Source: Anisus vortex (lineage: Eukaryota; Mollusca; Gastropoda; Planorbidae). From it: a stretch of 64,000 nucleotides of DNA. The stretch lies in contig OX421495.1 in assembly GCA_949126835.1 (NCBI GenBank), positions 28,521,721 through 28,585,720 of the forward strand, given 5' to 3'. Of the stretch, positions 48,877 to 60,800 are shown piece after piece. The notes below the pieces were generated by a model that had not been told where the DNA came from, ran no database searches, and saw only the letters and a list, made by a program, of their open reading frames with translations. The translations under genes were made by a program, and so were the position numbers. Position 1 is the first letter of the stretch, and each line of letters opens with the position of its first letter.

Positions 48877-51800
48877 ATGTACGACCAGGAAATTGATACT
48901 TCAGCACCATACGACAACGTAGAATTTCCTGTTCGTAAGTCTGGAACTGGTACATGGCCTGGGTCAGCAGCATCAACAGGAAGTTCAAATGTTAAATTGC
49001 TCGGCCACCAAACTAGTCGAGGTGTGGGTGGGGCTAACAAGCTGGCTCCACTAGTTGAAGTTGATGGGATGGAAAGTGGAGAGAATAATAACAGGATGCA
49101 GATGATTAATTTTGGCAGCAGTCAACAGACAACTAGCACTGCAGCAACACCCTTGTTATCTACATCAACTACTTCATTCACTAGCCAGCAACAAAGTATA
49201 CAGTCAAAGGTAAGTAAGTCACTAGAATGAAATGATTGCTAAAATTCTAACAAAAGTTGTATATGTACTATATAATGATAATACTAATAATTTTTCTTTT
49301 AATGTAGTTAATGTTCAAAAGTCACATGTTTGATAAATAAAATGAGTTATCCCAACTCTCTTTAAGAATAAGCCTTTTATTAAAAATATTGATCTGTAGC
49401 TCAACCTTCAAACAGTTCTAAATATTCTCATTTATTTGAAAGAAATTATGACGCGCCTAACAAAAGATGCACAATTTCGACATCAAAAATCGCTAGATAT
49501 CCGTAAAATCCAGCTTCTGTTGACTTTGTACTTATTGCAAGTGAACTATTCTTTTGTTGTCTATGACGTCAAAGTTAAAGACCAAGTGAAGAGCTTTTTA
49601 TCAAAATTGAGTTAACATTTGATTTTGATAGTAAATAGTGTATTCAGTATCTGAATGTTACAAAAAACATTTATACAAAATATCAAAGATACATTTTAAG
49701 TAATTAGTTCAATATTTGCACTTAAATGTGTGTGTTTTTCGAAAGATTACTCCAAATCTCGTAGCCATTTGAGATGTTTTTATTTCCGGCAATATAGGAA
49801 AGTGACGTAACATAAAGGATTCCGACTAGGAAAAATGAATATTGTCACATGTTTTGAATCTATTGCCACATGTTTTGAATCTTTTCCCGGTTCTTATTTT
49901 TAACAAAATGGTTAAATATAGATTTATAGCGTCTATTTTTATTTATTTATTTCCCTTGTGATACGTCACTGCCGTATGAGGCTATTCCAAATCTCGTTCC
50001 TTTGAGAAAAACCTCTTCACTTGGTCTTTAACCATTTGCTTGTCACTTGCTTTTCCTTGTAAACAATATATAGATTTTCTTGAGATGTCAACATGGATAT
50101 ATATATGGATATTTTGTTTAAAGCTATGGTAGAATAGTGCATGTATTGTGTATCAAAATGTCTAGTATTTTATGACAAGTTATGCTTGAGTAAAAGTAAA
50201 AGCGACATGCAAATTTTAACTATGAACTTATGAACCAAGTAAAATAGCCAAAACTGAGCTATCCTACCTCTAGCACAGCGGTTCCCAACCTGTAGGTCGC
50301 GACCCCTTTGGGGGCCAAACGACCATTACATGGGTATAGCCAAGGACCATCGGAAAACACTTATTTTTGATGGTCTTATTGAGGTCTTTCCATAACAACA
50401 TGTACAGCACATTACTCTTCGATGGCGCCACCTCAGAGCCCCCCCCCCCCCCCCGCAGTGTGTAGCGGGGTCAAACAGGGATGTGTCCTGGCACCAACAC
50501 TCTTTAGTCTAGACCAGAGAATGATAACCTTTTGATAATAGTGTGCCAAAGTGGGATTTCTAATTCATTCAGCGTGCCAACAGCTTAAAAGTCACCATGC
50601 TTTAGAACTTACAGAACTATTTCTAATAGAAGATACTTGAATACTTTTTTTAGGAGTCTTCTGCGTGCCATTTAAATGTTTTTTGTGTAGCAAGTCTAGC
50701 ACGCTTGCCGTAGGTTGCCAATCCCTGGTCTAGAGTCTAGACAAGGTGTCGGCAACCTTTTGATAAAAGCGTGCCAAAGTAGGATTTCTAATTCATCCAG
50801 CGTGCCAACAGCTGAAAAGTCATATTGCTCTAGCAGTCAATTTCTTGTCGAGGAGGCCTGAATTGACTTTTTGGTGGTATTCCGCGTGCCATTGAAAATC
50901 GCTCAGCGTGCCAAGTCAGGCACGCGTGCCATCAATTGCCGACTTCTGGTCTAGACTATTCCTCTTTTCTTTACAGTCTTCAAACCTTAAAAATATGGCT
51001 TTTCAAAGAATTGCTTTTGTTTAAATTATTATTTAACCTGTACAATTAAAAGAAGTAAATGCGTACTAATGAAAACAAGCTAATAGCTACAAAGGTGTTT
51101 TAAAATTACATTTTTAATGTAAAAACATGAATTAATTGATTGTTCATTGTATAAATTGTTATCAATTTGAGTACCGGTACTGGTATACGCATATACAATT
51201 ATTTTTTTCAAATGCAAATTGTATAGTAAAAATTGTTTACTAAAATCATTGCCCCAGATACTTAAAATCAGGACTATTATCTTCCTTGATTATATTTAGT
51301 AAGCATTTTGTTTAATTATTTTTTTTTTATATCGGGCTAACTCATGTTGAATTTTTTTAAAGAAATTAAAAGAATATGGTTTTAATAATATACCAACATT
51401 AATTGTCAAATCTTAATAGGGGTCAAAGAACCATTTCATGTGCGTCGCCTAAGACCACCGGAAAATACCTATTTTATCAGTCTACAGGCGGGCCCACCCA
51501 CATGCAGATACATTCACATACGAGCACAGAATAAGTATATTTCTATTCTGTGCATATGAGTACCCGTCGTGATGACGTCAGCGCACCAACCCAATCACAT
51601 ACCTACTTTAAACAGTTGCGAAAAAAGTCGGATGCGCCGAACTATTTATTTCACACTGAAATCAGATGGTTGCCGAGATGAAAATGTAAAAACGTGTTTT
51701 GAGCTTCGTGATAAACTCAGAATTCTTTAACGTTAAAATCAGAAAGCAAGACCGCAGTTCAAAGCACTTTATGGCGATAAAAGTGAACTTGTTGACATCT

Positions 51801-54800
51801 TTGAAATCTTTAATGAGTAAAATTTATCACTGCAAGGACTAGTTAATTTGTCTGAAAAGATAGGATCATTCCAGAAAAAAAAAACTTTAGCTTTGGCATA
51901 AAAATTGGATGTAAATAAAATGTACATGTTGCTTAACTTATCTGCTTTCTTTGAGGAACATGACATTAAACCAAATAAAAGGATTACGATAATGATTTTT
52001 ACGATAATGATTTTTGTGAAAGAACACTTGCACATGCCTGCAGACGAAATTTCATCGTACCTTTTAAATTTATCTGACACTTAATTAGCACTTGAAAGAA
52101 GGTCATGGACAGTAAAATTTGAAGATGTTTCTGAGACAACACAAGAAAAGTTCATTTAATGTAAGCTTACTAACAACTAATTTCTCTACAATGCCAATTA
52201 CAAAATTCAGGATCAAGTGTTTGCTGTCATATGGCCTAGGCCTACTATTCTGTCTGAGACTGTGTTGCGCCTTTTTCTTCCATCTCTAACAACTTATCTT
52301 TGTTAAAGGACTTTTCAGTTTGTTGATTATTAAATCTAACTACAGAAATAGACTTGTTGTGAAAGATGATCTTCATTGTGTAAGCCGATGAGAAAGACGC
52401 AATCTCAATCTTAGCGCTGACGTTGTGTTGTAATTAGAAATTAAATATTTCACAATATATAATTTCAAAAGGATTTTTGTGATTAATCACTGTGCTTTAA
52501 TGATGTTCAATTTGTAACACTGAAAATACATCCTGCAAATGAGATATTTGCATTACATTTTATAACAGTAGCACACGACAGTTATAAGGTAGGGACGAAA
52601 CAAAGTGTATGGTTGGGGATCGCCATTGCGCGAAAAGCTGTATAAAAGGATCGCGGCATTTAAAAGGTTGGGAACCACTGCTCTACCACTCTAGCATCAC
52701 ATACTCTTAACACTCTCTAGGAGTGAAAATTCAACAAGAGTAAAACGCCCACACTTCATGTGGAATGCATTTGTACCGTTTGAGCAGGGGAAAAGGTGTG
52801 CTGTATTGCCATGCAGCAGGGGCGATTACTCTAGAACTAGAGCTGAGATCTGGTTCTTGGCTCAGCACACTGTAATAGGCCTATAGACTAAATTTACTAG
52901 AGTAACCTATTTAAAAGGCCTACTTTTTATTGGAAGAAAAAGTTAACGTCAAACTTATGTGTTTATACTAGATCTATATATTACTTATAACTAAAATATT
53001 ATAGGGACTCATCTATAAACGTTCTGTAAAAATTAAAAGCAATAAAGAAATATTTTTAATGAGCTTTATTGACATCTATAGCTACACAGCAAAACGTTGT
53101 AAGGAAACATTGTGTTGATATAGGCTAAACAGTAAACAGTAATACTTCGTTTTTGCATTTATTCAGTTTTAGGCCTTACCGCGATAAATTATTTTTTTCG
53201 AAGCATATTTCATTATTTTTAAAGCAAATATTTAGCTCACATTGTTAGATCGTAGAAAACATGTCATGGTAATATGGTAATAGCTAGCATTGGTTTAGTG
53301 GGTTAGTAGGTTAGTAGGTTAGATCCATGTGCATTTGTACCATGTGCCTAATAATATTTCTGTCTTCAAAATCAAAATCAATTTGCTTAAGTTTATAGGC
53401 CTAGTACAAAGTTCATGTTAGTTAAACATTAATTTGCCTATTGCTAGTTCTAGCCTGATGTATTTTTCATTTTTTTTTCATGTCAGTTAAGGTTAAAGTG
53501 ACATAAAAAATAGTCCTATTCTGCCTTTTGACTATTTTAGTGTAGTCTATAGACTACACGTTTAGTATGCTCTTTTCTTGGTTAGATTAGTATATAGAGT
53601 GTAGGGCAGTACTCCTCATAAAGGTGATATGCGGACCACTGTTTGTATTAGTAACAAAAAACTTTGAAGCTTTTCATGGCTATTAAATCTTGTATGATAG
53701 CACTCATGTAGTTCAATAAACATTAGCAATCTAAAATGTAAGCTTATATTTTACCTCGCTACGTTTGTGATGTTTGCAATTAAACATATCATTATAGCCT
53801 ACACTATTATATACTAAAAAAATAAAATAAATAAATATGAGACTTATATAGCGCATATCCCGTTCCTGTTGGGAACAGTTCTATGCGCTGCTGTAAACAT
53901 AGTGCTGCCTGCTGGCGCAAATACGACCAAGCTTTTTAAAAATAAATCTTTAATGTCTTTTCGTTTTACGTTTTCTTTTAAGTTTTGTTTTCAGTTTTGT
54001 TTCAAGTTTTGGCTTTTCGGTCCAAACTTTGTATGTACACCCCAAAACTATTTTCATGCTTATTTCCCATTGAAAGACAATAAAAACTTTTTTTTTTTTT
54101 TGTGGTTTGGGGTGAGGGAGGTAACTGGCAATATTAGAAAGCAAACGTGTATGTTTCACATCCATTAAATGACAGAAAGTGGGTCAAATAGTCGTTTGAA
54201 AATTTCGCCATTTCGGCAAAAGGAAATAAAAGCGAAGTCTATATAAAGGCACTAAACACTAGACTAATGATTATAGACGTGTAACATAAACAAAAATTGA
54301 CGAAAAACTTTGAAAACTAATTCAAGAACAAAGCTGAAATTTTATAAAACCTTGTTTCCGAAATTCTTCGGAATAATTTTTAAAAAGCTTTAGCAAAAGT
54401 CTGTGATGGTTATTAATTGAAAAGGACAAGAACATTGCAGATAATATGGCATAGGTAGGCCCTACTTACTTATGCCTTTCGCCCTACCTGGGACATAGGC
54501 CGCCGACAAGAGTCCCCCGGGTATCCCGATCCTGGACCAATTTCTCTATCTGACCCCAGTTAAGTCCTAACTTTTTAACGTCAGTTTCCATATTGCGCCT
54601 CCATGTGTCTCTCGGCCGACCTCTTTTCCTTTTGCCTTTGGGGTTCCAAGTGAGCGCTTCCCGAGTGACACTGCATGCCTGTTTTCTGAGAGTGTGGCCA
54701 ATGTATTTCCATCTCTTTTGGGAAGTTTATTCTTCCACATACCTCTATTTGGTTCGCTGTCAGAGTTCTTCATTACTGATGGTTTCTGGCCAACGTATCC

Positions 54801-57800
54801 TAAAAAAAAAGCATCCGTTCTCATTATGTATTCATTCTTTCTCCATTCTTTCTTTTATTGAAATCCATTCGTTTGCGTTTAATGTATAATCCTATTTCTG
54901 ATTCAAACATATTGTAATGCGTTTGCTTGTTGTCTTTTTCTGAATTGAACAGATTCCAATGTTTCGTCTGGTTTTCCATTTTTTTATTCCAACAGACTGC
55001 AATGCTTTGTCTGGTTCTTCTTTTTCTGAATCAAATAGACTGCAATGCTTTGTCTGGTTCTTCTTTTTCATTCATACAGATTGCAATGCATTGTCTGGAT
55101 AAACTTTTCGATTCATACAGATTGCAATAAACTGAGAGGTAAAAACTCACCAGCAACTAGATACGAAACTATCCCATCGTTTAATTAATTTGTTTCTTTC
55201 TTAGTGCCGAAAATTATCTCATGCACTGCGCATGGTTTTCCATGCGTGCCAGTTCTCCGTGTAGATTAGTTTGTCATAAATAGGAGTTTTTGGGAGCCAG
55301 AAATTTATCCAGGCAGTGTGGCACAAGAATCAGGTCTAAAGTACGATCTATATACTGTGCATTTTCTGGAGCTATTGTCAAGGACACTTTTCGATGCTTT
55401 CGATTTGTGTTTCCCGGAAAACCTGTTGCTGGACTGACTAAAAAAATAGAAACATGTGTCGTGTGTCGTGTGATTAAGTGTCCGCTTGTTTAAGTGTCGC
55501 TTGGTATTCTGTCAAATTTTTATATGTCGGCACACCATTTTAAAAATTGTTAAAAAGTGAGTTCAATGAAACAGAGAAGAAAATCCCGCGTTACAGGCTG
55601 GCAAGTATTTCTTTAGTTTACAGTTTTGGCAAGTGGCCAGTGACGACATTAAGATAAGCCAAATCAGCTGTTAAGCAAGATTGTAATTGTTGGGCCTAGT
55701 TCTGTAACGAAGACAATGAGATAAGGTAGAATGTGTAAACTCGATCTTTTCCAATTAGATCCACACCCAACTAAACATATCTTACCCGAAAATCTTGGTA
55801 CATTTTATAAACCAATAGCGGAAATTTAGCGGGGTGACCTTACTCTGTTTAAATCCCATTTCATCTAAATCCTTGCAATTTGTCCACATGTTTAGAGATA
55901 TGTAGTGCCTACGATTAAGACATTTAAAAATTGTAAATAGAGTCTATATTTTGTGCGTACTTAAAAAAAAAACAGCTACAAGTGAAATACATCACCTTGA
56001 TACATTAGACTTAATGTTACTTTGTAATGACATAAGGTATTGTGCTGAAATTAAATTTAAAAAAAAAGTATAAAAAATTGGTGATGTTTATCGTAATGGC
56101 CCTCTTAAAATGTAAATTTTCATAAGAAGTTACTGTAGCAAAAATAAATATTTCTTTTATATATGGAACAATGTGAGCCTAAATAATAGTCAAACAATAT
56201 AAGTAAAGAAAGTCAAATTAAATATATAAATAACCATGTATTAAATTTAATGTTTCCTTAGAATCATCATTCTTAACCCTAACCCTACAATAATATACAA
56301 CATTCTGTATTTCCATTCGTCATTGACTATTTCTGTGTAGAGAATAATTAATCATCTTTGAAAAGAAATATTGAGCACAAAAAAAGAAACCAACCTATTC
56401 ACTCAAACAGTTTATTAAAATGCAAGCAGACATGCAGACCCATAAGAATTTTTTAACAAAACCAGGATTTCGGTGCTGGAATATATTTTCAAATGGCATA
56501 TCCGGTTCTAAGAAAAATTTAAAATTTGTAAGAAAGGTAAAAAAACAAAACATAGACTATATAATTTATAATAGAAAAAATAATACAGGTTAAAAAAAAT
56601 ATTTTTTTAAAATCATTTTGTTATAGACTTTAATAATAATGATAATCTATATATAAAGTAGACCGTGTGTGTGAATTCCGATCCCCATTGGTTAATTTAG
56701 AGACGAGTGTCTCATATTTTACTTTTGCGATCTCGATTCCTGTGTGTCCTCCTTAGCTAAGTGGTTAGTGTATTCGACTGCCATGCGTGCGACCTTATAC
56801 TTGTTACGTATCTGCTACATCTTTCCGTGCTATTGAATTTAACTTGCCCACTGCGCTTTTTTTCTCCAAAACTCAGTTGCCGGTGCAAGGATAAAGAAGG
56901 CACACAAATATTAACCAGAGAGAAAGTTCTTCAAACTTTTCTTAAAGAACTCTATTGTCTCAGAATTCCAGAATTCCTCAATGTCTATAGTTCATTTATT
57001 TTTCTTCTTTCTTTAAGCTCGATGGTAAAAAAAACAATAACAAAAAACATACACACAATGTCCACATTTTCATTCTATAGCGGTTATTTACACCCAGGCA
57101 CTAAATGGGATACCTGAACAAACTAGTAAAGTACCCGTCGGACCAACTTAATTCATAGGGCCGGTGAAGCAGCGATCACCAGTTTATGTGGCCACGGCAT
57201 TCTAGGGTGATTGTGTGGCCAGCACTATGCACAGCCGCATTTACTTTACCACACAAAAGGTCATGTAGGCTACTTATCAGAGCTGGGTATGACTAAGGGC
57301 CACCCTCCAGACCCGGCAAAAAATCTAGGAAAACCAACAAACTACAGACTAGTCTCAAGCCAAGGACACTCGTAGAACACAGTAATCTTGTATAAAAGGA
57401 TGGTCCGTAACATACGCCTATAAAGAGGGTCCGTAACATACGCATATAAGGAGGGTCTGTAACATACGCCTATAAGGAGGGTCTGTAACATACGCCTATA
57501 AGGGGGGTCTGTAACATACGCCTATAAGGAGGGTCTAACATACGCCTATAAGGAGGGTCTGTAACATTCGCCTATAAGAAGGGTCTGTAACATTAACCTA
57601 TAAGATTGGATTTCTTAGAATCCATTGAGAAGCCAGAAACAGTTTTAGGTGTCCTGAAAATTTTGGAATTTGGGTTACCCAGGTACTCAAGAAGCATTTG
57701 CAGGTTATAGCATGCTTAAAATTTGTAAATAATCCTTGCATTTATCACGCTTGTGTCTCCAATACTAAATGTATGCTAACTTGTAAATAAATGTTACAAA

Positions 57801-60800
57801 TTCAATTTCAACTTTTTACCATTGTAAAAAAAAGATTACTTTAAAATACAAAATAATCCACAGACATCACCATCAACATTGTCTGCTGGTGTAGTGCTGA
57901 CGACGGCTACAACCACAACATCAACCACGCCTTTAACCACAACCACTACCACAACTACGTCGTCAATAACATCAAACGTAAAGCCATCTACAACTGACAA
58001 GAACAGCAGGCCGGCGAACGTTGTTTACAACGATTCTAGTACATATGTTGTGTCACAAGTAAGTAGACTATTAATTACTTAATATGTTGTGACACAGGTA
58101 AGTATTTTGTCAAGAACATAATATGTTGTGACAATGGTGAATAATTTGCCAAGAACATAATAGGTTGTGACACTGGTGAATAATTTGTCAAGTACATAAT
58201 ATGTTGTGACACAGATAAGTAGTTTGTCAAGAACATAATATGTTCATGAACTGGACAAAAAGTTGCACAGTTCGTGTACTGGACAATTACACGATCTATG
58301 TTATCAAACTATGTTCTTTTATTTTTAGTGCCCTGTGTAATTGTTAAATATTTTTGAATAAACTCTGTTTCATAGACCATTGAAAGAAAACATCCCGTAG
58401 GCCTATTTGACATTGAATCTAATTTGATATAGTCCTAAGATGTAACAATTTATTAGTTTTGTAGTGATGGCAGTAATGTGTGATAATATGTTCACACACA
58501 TCACACATTTCTTTTCCGCCTAGTGAAGAAAAGTTTTAATAACAAGCGCCTATCAAATGGCTATGTTTGTATCATTCTGCACTTATAATACTGTGGTAAA
58601 TCATTGAAAATATAGCATTCTTGTGTTGCTTCTGTATTTCAAATCGTTTACTCAAAACACACTCTCGTATTTAGGTGGCGACGCCCGCTGACTCGTTACG
58701 TAAAAAAACCCTCAAACAAATGGAATCTGAAGAAGAAGACTTTAAACGACATGATCTAAACCCTGGAGCCAGAAATGCACTTGAACGCGTATATACGCAA
58801 CATAAAGACTTCTATCAATTGAATTCCAAAGTTCTGGACGAAGGCAGTCTCCTTAAACAGGATGTTCTTGACATATATCGAAAGACTGGCGAGTCACTGA
58901 CCTATGAGCAACTACTTCAAGGTGAGCTATAAATAGCCACAGTCATAGAGGTCAACACTAATCTAGTAATTGTCTCAACAAAATCATGTTAAGACTTCTG
59001 GTATTATCTTTTTTTAATTATTGCTAGGCATTTTATACACATTATATTTAGTATTAAGTTTATATGTTTGTTAGCTACATAAGGTCGAAAATAATGGGGA
59101 AAAATGGTATGACTTAGAGTTTAAAAAAAAAAACACATGTGAACAATATTTATTTACTTAGAATGCACATAAAAATCTCATTGGCTTGAGTTAATTGCTC
59201 AAGGAATTTCTCTCAGGGATATTTATATGTAATCATACATTACGTTTGTATGGACACTGTGTGTCTACAGTTCATAAAGTAGTTTTAGTATTGCAGACTT
59301 AACTTCTTATGTTAGCACCTTTAAGGTAAAACTTAGGCCTATATTCTACGTGAGTTCCAAAACTGTTTTTTAAGTTAGAGGTTTGAGTGCGTTGTTTTGC
59401 CTACATTGCGCATACCCAATTGTTTTTAAATGCTGGTTTATTTGTGTAGGCTCATGCAATATTGAACATAGGTATAATTTTACTTATTTAAAATGAACCA
59501 ATCCACTTATTAAGACAAAATGAAACGATATCTGCATATTGTTACATAGATACAATAATGTTATCTTTAGATTGTAATCTAAATAATATTATCTTTACAT
59601 TGTGAGATAAAATAAAGTCTTCTTTACATTGCAAGATACTTTTATGATATATTTACAACGAAATATACATTAAGGATATCCTTACACTGTAAGATACATT
59701 AAGGATATCTTTACACTGTAAGATAAAATAAGGATATCATGACACTGTAAGATACAATAAGGATATCTTTACACTGTAAGATAAAATAAGGATATCTTTA
59801 CACTGTAAGATACAATAAGGTTTTATTTAAATTGTAAGATACAGTAAGATCAGCTTTACATTGTACGATACAAAAAGTAAGTAAGATGACAAGGAAGAGT
59901 TTAAAAAGAGTTTGCTTCATTTTGTTTACATAATATATCCTGTCAGGTATGCTGGTTGATGGTGAGCGCTTCCTGTTAGGTAGCTGTTGGTTGTATTTCA
60001 CTCATGTCCAGTTTCTTGATGTGGAGGGAACCAAAACATTAAGAGAGCCATACGGCAGGGGGAGGATTGGACTAACTAGTAAAAGAGCTTTGTTTCTTTC
60101 CACAGAAACCTACACAGGTGAGATGTTTTAATGTGCAGGTGTTGATACTATTAGATTTGTTTATGCATACATGTAGATATCTTCTTATGCCTTAAAAATA
60201 TTTCTTAGACACAAACCTATGTTTCTATCGTTATATCTTTCATCATCTCTCTATCTATCTATCATCTATCGATATATCTGTCTATCTATCTGCGCGTCCG
60301 TGGTCTCATTAGACCGCCGAGAGGCTCCGAGCCTCGGTGGGGAGGAAACAGTTTGCGAAACAGTCTGTCTCGACCCCGCCCTGGAGCATATAGTCTGCCA
60401 TTTGTGCTACAGGGCGACAATGCAAGTATACGAGCGAGCTACCACAATAATGATCCAAGGGGAATTCTTCAGGTGGGGAGAAGTAGAGTACTGCATGTGA
60501 CTGCGGAGACTGTACCCTGTGTTACGTGGCACGCCTTATCTGTGGCACTTACATCGATTCGCCATGGACACAGGAAGGCTCGTCCGTTTTTTTAGGCAAT
60601 TATAGTATATGATCTATCTAGCTATCTATCATCTATCTATCTACCAATCATCTATCTATCAATCATCATTTATCTATATATCTATCATATTTCTCATAAA
60701 TCATCTATCAGTATCTATCTATATTTATCCTCTATCTAACTCATCTATCTTCATCTTTCTATCATCATCATCTCTTTAACTATCATCTGTCTATCATCAG

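Larger units (their letters stand above)
50276..52680 (+). mobile_element. hAT element (CAGCGGTTCCCAACC type), with nested insertions
   Basis: The ends CAGCGGTTCCCAACCTGTAG and AAAAGGTTGGGAACCACTG are inverted repeats. The flanks CTCTAGCA (50268-50275) and CTCTACCA (52681-52688) match at 7 of 8 bases. It contains a reverse-transcriptase fragment, two same-site MITEs (50515-50948) and a plus-strand transposase remnant. Confidence 0.87.

Noticed and set aside
53869..54168. 99-codon plus-strand frame with Phe-rich text
   Set aside because: Phe-rich peptide from T-rich intron DNA; no splice support or conserved motif.
60219..60595. Two overlapping frames across the GC-rich block
   Set aside because: One begins in the microsatellite and neither resembles a known protein. 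GC-rich DNA lowers stop frequency, so the frames carry little weight. The block itself is reported as a finding.
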